The notes below the pieces were generated by a model. It had not been told where the DNA came from. It did no database searches and was given only the letters and a program-made list of their open reading frames with translations. From Zygaena filipendulae (Eukaryota > Arthropoda > Insecta > Lepidoptera > Zygaenidae): a stretch of DNA of 64,000 nucleotides. Location: NCBI GenBank assembly GCA_907165275.2, contig OU015665.1, positions 8,432,001 to 8,496,000 of the forward strand, written 5' to 3'. Position 1 is the first letter of the stretch, and every line of letters starts with the position of its first letter. The translations under genes were made by a program, and so were the position numbers. Below, one piece after another: positions 58,090 to 64,000 of the stretch.

Positions 58090-58460
58090 AGGGGCGCGTT
58101 CCGTGGATTCGCACGAGTGCACTACTCGAATCACGAATGCGCTCGAGCGCGCTCTGTACCCGTTCTGTGGCTTGGTGTTTTACTCTGACAGCTGTCAGAG
58201 CGAACCAAAAACCGGATTCGTCGAAAAAGAAATCAATCGGAGTTCTTACGAACAAAGGGGAGGTGTCGTAGTTACAAAAACTTTATAATTGGATACAGTC
58301 TTATTCGCAATGTGAGTTGAGAGAAAACCAATGGCGCCTGAAATTTCAAATATTTTGAGGTTATAAAAACAACTCGATTGTTCTGTGGCTTGGTTGCAAC
58401 TCAATCGAGTGAAATTTTAACTTAACAACTGCGCCCAAACCCACGGAACGCACACCAGAC
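58090..58460. mobile_element. Candidate TIR element with GCGTTCCGTGG ends
   Basis: GGGGCGCGTTCCGTGGATTCG on the left is matched by the inverse CCCACGGAACGCACACC on the right. TGTGGCTTGG recurs at both sides inside. An 18-bp perfect palindrome, CTCTGACAGCTGTCAGAG, lies near 58181-58198. The ends are only partly similar, so this is tentative. Confidence 0.45.
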
Positions 58461-58919
58461 CGCAAAGAAACGCGTTCAATGCGTCTGTTGCCATATTGCA
58501 AAAAGAAGACTGAAGACCGCGTACAGATCGCATCCGGCATCACGTTGCCTGCTCTGAAACCGAAATCATAAACTACACACTCCATGTGATCTCATGGTTA
58601 CGGTGGTGGTGCTGTAGGTACGAACAGAGAGAAGGTAATCACTACGTTTTAGGTACGAACGCAAAATATGGACGGTAGGGTAGAGATAAGGGAGAAACAC
58701 TTCTGCGTATGAAAAATGTTCGTCGTAAAAACATCGGTACAAACGTAGTGATTATTTGCTCAGTGATCGATACCTCGATATACAGACTGTCGTACGCATG
58801 GATGGGCAAACCTACTCTTTGGTCGCTGCTGCGGCGCCGCGCCGCGTCGCAGTAGAACGTTGCGGCGGTTGTTTTTGGCGGGCGTCGAAGATGGCGGTTC
58901 AGTCATAATAATAAATTGT

Positions 58920-59345
58920 GTCAGTATTTTAAAAATAGAGATTTACTAGAAAATTATCAATAGTTTCCAAAATAATCTTCTTTTAATTTTGCGCAACGGA
59001 ACGTTGAAACGAACCACCAATCACAGCCACGCTTAACATATTACACTCTCAGAACAATAACAGTAGCATATTCTTCTGAGATTACACTTCACTTAAATTT
59101 TTTTAGGAAACATTTACCTCTTTCAGGGAAGGCAAAAGAAACTAAGTGCATACAGTCAACACATATTTTATTTTTTCCGAAGTTTTTTACTTTAAAATGC
59201 ATCGGTAAGATGCATTTCGCTTCTTTTCTGGAACTTTTGGAAGTAACTCGACACAGTTCAACCTTAATTTCGCTTTTGGATATTGAAGTTATCTGTCTGT
59301 CACTGTCACATGACCCTGTCAATACGACAGTGCCATCTCTATCAC
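58920..59345 (-). mobile_element. TIR element family A, copy A4, truncated at both ends
   Basis: The interior matches A1-A3 from TGTCAGTATTTTAAAAATAG onward and stops near 59345, before the second TGACGTCA. The 95-codon frame is shortened and changed (59089-59322). The first TGACGTCA is replaced by unrelated text. Confidence 0.75.
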
Positions 59346-59428
59346 AGCTAATAGCAGGAAACTGGCTTTCAAGAGAGCCATGTTTTAACTTGGGGAAACT
59401 AACATTGTCATTGGCGTTTCGCCATAAT

Positions 59429-60058
59429 AGGGTACTTGCATGAAATTTATATTAAGAAATTGTGTCAATATTTCAAAAATAGAGCCTTAGAAAAGCTTTA
59501 TCGTGAAAGATTTACTAAAAAAATTTCAATAGTTTCCAAAATATTCAACTTTTAATTTTGTGAAACGTAACGTTGCAACGAAACACCAATCACAGCCAAG
59601 CTTGACACATGACGTCACTTTTATTTTTTTAGGAAACATTAACCTCTTTCAGAGAAGGCAAAAGAAACTAAGTGCATACAGTAAACGCATATTTTTCATT
59701 TTCTGAATTTTTTTACTTTCAAATGCATCGGTAAGATGCATTTTGATTCTTTACTGGAACTTTTGGAAGTAAATCGACACAGTTCAACCTTAATTTCGCT
59801 TTTGGATATTGAAGTTATCTGTCTGTCAGTGTCACATGACCCCGTAGATACGACATTGACATTTCTATCACAGATTAATAAGGCGTAATTTTGAACTAGT
59901 GACGTCATTCCGCGTTTCGGCGGTAAGGTCTAAAGTAGGAACTTTGAAACGCTCTATTTAATTAATTTAGGCATATATTTTTTTCTTTTTCTTGCTTTGT
60001 TTAAGTAGGCCATAGATATTTAAAATAGACTGAAAAAAAAAATTCATGCAAGTACCCT
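59429..60058 (-). mobile_element. TIR element family A, copy A5 (630 bp)
   Basis: Both termini are present; the left flank is AAT but the right flank is GAAG, so no target duplication is visible and the right junction may have been altered. The internal frame is stopped early (59696-59908 remains). Confidence 0.82.
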
Positions 60059-60079
60059 GAAGAATTTTATTAAGAAACA

Positions 60080-60292
60080 TTAACAAAAAAATAACATTGT
60101 CATTGGCAAATTATAATTATAGCCGCCATTAGTAAAGAAGAAGGCGTAATTTTTAAGTTGTCATTCCGCGTTTCGGCGGTAAAGTCAAAAGTAGGAACTT
60201 TCAAACGCTCTATTTGTATATTTTTGTTTTCTTTTTCTTGTTTTTTTTAAGTAGGCCATATATCTTTAAAATAGACTGAAAAAAAAAATCGT
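60080..60292 (-). mobile_element. TIR element family A, copy A6, right-end fragment
   Basis: Matches the outer quarter of the family ('ttccgcgtttcggcggtaa...gtaggaactttcaaacgctctattt...aagtaggccatatatctttaaaatagactgaaaaaaa') and follows A5 at once. Its terminal TIR is replaced by the repeat shared with 15711. Confidence 0.65.
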
Positions 60293-60565
60293 TTTATGGA
60301 GCTGTATAGGACAATAATCTTCACAGTGACAGTTTTTTGTGTGCTCAAGATATACGACATTTCGAGCTGATTTCTTCAGTACCCTCCTCAGAAGAATAAT
60401 GCTTAGTTACGGTGCAGGACTTTGTTTTATAATATCATAGGATGTGCTGTATTTGTATTCAAGAGCTACAAATTTTAAAAAGTTCTGACAAGTTTTAAAA
60501 CCTCTCCTATTGGGAACACAGTTTTGAAATACAAAGATAGGTATTAATAATAAACCTTCACTTTT

Positions 60566-61300
60566 TTAAAAGTTATTCTCAAATATTTGTAATAATCTTT
60601 TTATATCAGCAATTCTTGCAGCTTGAGTTTGCACGGGTATCATTGCCTGAGAAACCTCTTCGCCTTTGGCTAATATTGTGTACATGCTTTTAATATTGTT
60701 ATCCATTGCATCACAGGTTTTTCCAACTGCATCTTTGTAAACTTCCATATTCTCAGCTGTCAATGAAGAATTTGAATGTAATATGCTGGATAAGTTTTCT
60801 ATTAGACTATCAACTGACTGTGCAATTCGCTGAGCTTCATATTCAAGATCATTTAATACTGTTATGTCTATTTGTCCTATCTGTGGTGCTAATATTTGTC
60901 GATAAAGTTTCCCAGAAGGTGTACTTGACCGTGAGGCACTAGAACTTCCAAATACAGGTGTCTCTCCTCTCTTAGTGATAGGACTTGATAGTTTAATTTT
61001 GAACTCTAAGTCATCAGCAACATAATGTGTCATGTCTCCTTCGTATCGCACATGACCATCTAAGTCAAGTGGAAACTTTTCTTGCTTTCTATTTTCTGAT
61101 GGTAAATCGTAAGGTCTGGATGGTCCAGCTGCTCTCTCCTGTGCATCTGTGCTACTCTGACAATTGCCAGAATGGAATGATATTTCACTGTATGAAGCTG
61201 TCATACGAGCTGCAACTTCGTCATCCAAATCTTCTTGTTGATTGATTTGTTTTTCATTGTTGTCTAAAGGTGGTGATGTATTGATATTATTTTCAGCCAT
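60566..61300 (-). CDS. BORCS6: BORC complex subunit 6 (lyspersin), single coding exon, 244 residues
   Basis: Subunit of BORC, the lysosome-surface complex that recruits Arl8 and so moves lysosomes along microtubules. The C-terminal third carries the family domain: LEYEAQRIAQSVDSLIENLS, YKDAVGKTCDAMDNNIKSMY and the amphipathic end RIADIKRLLQIFEN (residues about 150-244). The N-terminal 140 residues are polar, rich in Ser, Glu and Asn, and probably unstructured, as in relatives. The start is ATG 61300 (MAENNINTSPP); a TTTTTAG just upstream suggests that a 5' UTR intron ends there. Stop TAA at 60568-60566. Its downstream side faces a cluster of family A elements. Confidence 0.9.
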   Translation of the reverse strand: MAENNINTSPPLDNNEKQINQQEDLDDEVAARMTASYSEISFHSGNCQSSTDAQERAAGPSRPYDLPSENRKQEKFPLDLDGHVRYEGDMTHYVADDLEFKIKLSSPITKRGETPVFGSSSASRSSTPSGKLYRQILAPQIGQIDITVLNDLEYEAQRIAQSVDSLIENLSSILHSNSSLTAENMEVYKDAVGKTCDAMDNNIKSMYTILAKGEEVSQAMIPVQTQAARIADIKRLLQIFENNF

Positions 61301-61436
61301 CAATTCCTAAAAATTAAATAAAACTTAAAACCAACATTTGCAGAAACTGTGATTTATGATATGAAACAATAAGGCTAAGCCATGGATGCAGTCAAACAAA
61401 ATAAATGGAGAATGTTTGTGTGAAATAATACAAAAT

Positions 61437-61635
61437 TAGCTGTTCCTCACAGTTTCACTCGCGTTAATTTCGGAGTTCCCGCAGGAATTCAGGACAGACA
61501 GTAGCCTAAGTCCTTCTCTGCACCTTCGATAATGTGTATGCAAAACATGATGATCGGTTGAGCCGTTAAGGCTTGAAAGCATTAGAGACAGACAAACAAG
61601 AGTTCCTTTTGCATTTATAATATTAGTATGGATAG
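61437..61635. repeat. RTE-like/SINE-like dispersed repeat, reverse orientation
   Basis: 'agctgttcctcacagtttcactcgcgttaatttcggagttcccgc ... gcatttataatattagtatggat' has the complete head and tail of the family. Confidence 0.6.
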
Positions 61636-62197
61636 ATTAAATTTATTGAAATAAAAATATTGATTATTGAATGAGGTAGGTACAATACAATGACCTAATG
61701 ACATTCTATGCAGGTATTAAAGGTACACTTGGTTGCAATAAATATTTGATTGATTGATAGTATTTTGTATAAGTACCTACCTACCAATTTATACAACTTT
61801 AGAGGTAGGTATGGTAAAACTCAGACGAAATAAATTTCGTCTGAGTGGTATAATTGTTTCTACTATGAACTATCAAATACGTACAGTAAAGAGTTTAACA
61901 GTATAATTAAACAACTTTTTATGAAACGTTTATCAATAAATCCTTAAATGAAATCATTCTCTGTCTACTACACAAAATACAAATGACAAATTATTAAATA
62001 TTAATTATAGCAGTTAACGGTTGGCACTGGGCGTTGGTAGACCCAGAGAGAAGGTAATCAGTAATCACAGAGAGAAGGTAATCACGGTAATCACTTGGGT
62101 CACAAATTAATAAGACTTACTTGGGTAGAGCCAGGCACAAACTACTTAGTACTTACTTAGAGATACTACCGTACCAGGCCACAAATTAACTAGACTT

Positions 62198-62455
62198 ATC
62201 CAGCGACACTCCCTTGAACGCTTGAACCAAAAGTTACTATGGATTTATGCGCGAACTTTTTTACCAACTTTGGAATACTTAACCAAATTTCTATGACCGC
62301 GTCATACATTGCATTGGTATGGTTGGCACAAAATGCTTTCATAGATCGGATCAGCGATTAGTATGGATATGGAAGCACAGACGAATAAGAGAACATTATG
62401 GAAGTGCCTACTCTTAAAACGTACTAGTGATTATTTGCTCAGTGGGTAGACCGTT
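62198..62455. repeat. Dispersed repeat, copy 2 of 1731-1935
   Basis: High identity to 1731-1935, with extra 'atggatatggaagcacagacgaataagagaacatta' before the final 'gtgcctactcttaaaacgta'. 'agagagaaggtaatcac' upstream (62046-62095) is repeated and also occurs near 58626 and 45105. Confidence 0.6.
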
Positions 62456-63711
62456 ATTGGGACGGACTAGTTACAACAATCGTCCGCGTACAATTAACAA
62501 ACGGATTGTTCGCCGTTACTCAGCAAACTATTTGAATTCGAAGACGCGCGACGAGTGACGTCCGTGAAGCAGTGTTGGCAATCTGAAGAGAGTTTATAAT
62601 CGTACCAGGGGCGTAATTGATCGTATTTGGACCGAAATATGGAATACTTATCAGGATCATGTCTAGGCACAATTCTAGTTTTGTGTCTTAAATAAATAAA
62701 TCAAATTAAACTAAAGTAGGCACTCGGGGTTACTAAAAATGGATTACAAGAAAACAATTCGATTAATATAAAAGTTAATATTCACATCTCTGAATAACAT
62801 TCCCACACAAAATAATGATATTATAATAATACGATACGTATAAAGTGAGAATATAATCAAAATTTTCTAAAATCTAAATTATCATTCCCTTGTTTGTTCA
62901 TTGATACTAATCAATGAGAAGGCACCCAGTATGTTACATTACCGATATTACCCAAGAAAATTTATTTATTTATTTATTTAACTACACAAAACAGATTGTA
63001 GTCATTACAATTTTTACTTATTATAGTGTATTAATATATGTTCCGACCACAAACCAAAATAAAGCTAAAAGCTGCTAGAGCTAAAGGCTCTTACTTACTA
63101 TGACCATAACACCACACGTTAAGATAAGACACGGCAATAACTGTTTTTCTCTCGCGATAAAAGAAGTTTCACTTAACAAAAAATACATTTACAACGTGTG
63201 TTATGTGTTATATAAAGAATAATAATTTCTAATATTTTGTCACTTGGAGTGGTCGGAAATGTGTTTTTAGGACGCGCGTTATGGGCAAGGAATGTTGTTA
63301 GTCATAGGGAATATGGGCCCTGGTAAGACTTTTTATTTCAGTGGACCGGATATATTATTATCGAGAAGAGCGAGCTTGACAAATGTTTATGTCATCTAGT
63401 GTCTGTCATAGACGCGTCGGGGCGACTTCATAACGAACGAGGACGAGGTACGTCCTCAATAACTGCCATTGACGAGGACTTTTCGTTCTCATACGTCACG
63501 AAGTTGAGTAAATGGCCCCCAACGATACAACGACGACTAGTCGTCGGAACGTAGTGATTATATGATCTTTTCGTCGAATCAACCAAACAACAACTAGTCG
63601 ATGAGAACGAACGGACGGTCTCGTTTGAAAATGCGACGAAGACCCAACTTTTATTGTCTGCGGTCTAATCAAAGAGATTTTTTTTGTGAAGTTTACCCCT
63701 TGAATGATTTA

Positions 63712-64000
63712 CTAAAAGCTAAAAAATTATCAATAGTTTCCAAAATATTCAACTTTTAATTTTGTGAAACGGAACGTTGCAACGAAACACCAATCGCAGC
63801 CACGCATATTATATTCCGTCACTTTTATTTTTTTAGGAAACATTTACCTCTTTCAGGGAAGGAAAAAGAAACTAAGTGCATACAGTCAACACACATTTTC
63901 CTTTTTCTGAAGTTTTTTACAAAAAAAAGGCAAGATGCATTTTGATTCTTTACTGGAACTTTTGGATGTAACTTGACACAGTTCAACCTTAATTTCGCTT
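63712..64000 (-). mobile_element. TIR element family A, copy A7, cut by the window edge
   Basis: Starts inside the family near 'ctaaaaaattatcaatagtttccaaaatattcaac' and continues through the internal frame to the last base of the window. Its left TIR is missing. Confidence 0.75.

Larger units (their letters stand above)
61301..64000. other. Gene-free right end of the window
   Basis: It probably begins with 5' UTR or promoter of BORCS6. It contains an RTE-like repeat (61437-61635), a dispersed repeat (62198-62455), a stretch rich in CGTCG/CGACG motifs with the palindrome CGACGACTAGTCGTCG (63529-63544), and a partial family A element running off the edge. No exon recognised. Confidence 0.5.

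Noticed and set aside
58074..58288. Two overlapping 61-65 residue frames
   Set aside because: They lie inside the candidate TIR element and cross the palindrome; no coding support.

Overview
This window looks like nuclear DNA from an insect, most likely a moth or butterfly. The grounds are AT-rich introns full of short dispersed repeats (motifs such as TAGGTACCTACC, and tails reading 'gtgaaaccgcggggaacagctagt'), many small inverted-repeat elements, and eukaryotic GT/AG splicing throughout. The species cannot be named from sequence alone. I rebuilt the exon models by hand from splice sites and reading phase.

Layout. (1) 1990-19085, + strand: the last ten exons (504 residues) of mitochondrial RNA polymerase, POLRMT, with all phage-type catalytic motifs; its 5' part lies left of the window. 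A 10.7 kb intron (2194-12914) holds a nest of transposons. The outer layer is a THAP/DDE plus YqaJ element (ISL2EU-like). A 4683-bp PIF/Harbinger element (4789-9471, TAA target duplication) is inserted in its transposase gene, and three inverted-repeat elements sit inside the Harbinger. (2) 19086-24038: gap between two convergent genes, with two TIR elements and an orphan THAP-domain first exon. (3) 24039-34733, - strand: a complete 15-exon katanin-interacting protein gene (KATNIP), 826 residues, with three copies of a WGD...GL.G plus WNYN repeat. One intron consists almost entirely of 20 tandem copies of an exon tail plus its own 5' splice site plus a (GGGGGC)n tract. (4) 35339-37393, + strand: an intronless cytosolic arginyl-tRNA synthetase, head to head with KATNIP across 605 bp. 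(5) 37394-42197: gene-poor repeat region. (6) 42198-57788, - strand: a four- or five-exon PAQR-family gene of the MMD type (seven-pass membrane protein), with a candidate 30-nt cassette exon; its introns hold a 2.25 kb hAT-type element with an exact 8-bp target duplication, a tRNA-derived SINE and composite insertions. (7) 57789-60565: a cluster of one TIR family. (8) 60566-61300, - strand: BORCS6, a BORC subunit. (9) 61301-64000: no gene seen, ending in another partial TIR element.

The genes are ordinary housekeeping loci (mitochondrial transcription, cilium and microtubule function, translation, membrane receptor family, lysosome positioning) and do not form one pathway. The most unusual feature is the KATNIP splice-donor array: all 20 repeat units are 2 modulo 3 in length and none carries a stop on the coding strand, so every third donor would join the next exon in frame. 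Second is the layered transposon nest, where reading frames across each insertion allow the pre-insertion sequence to be inferred exactly.
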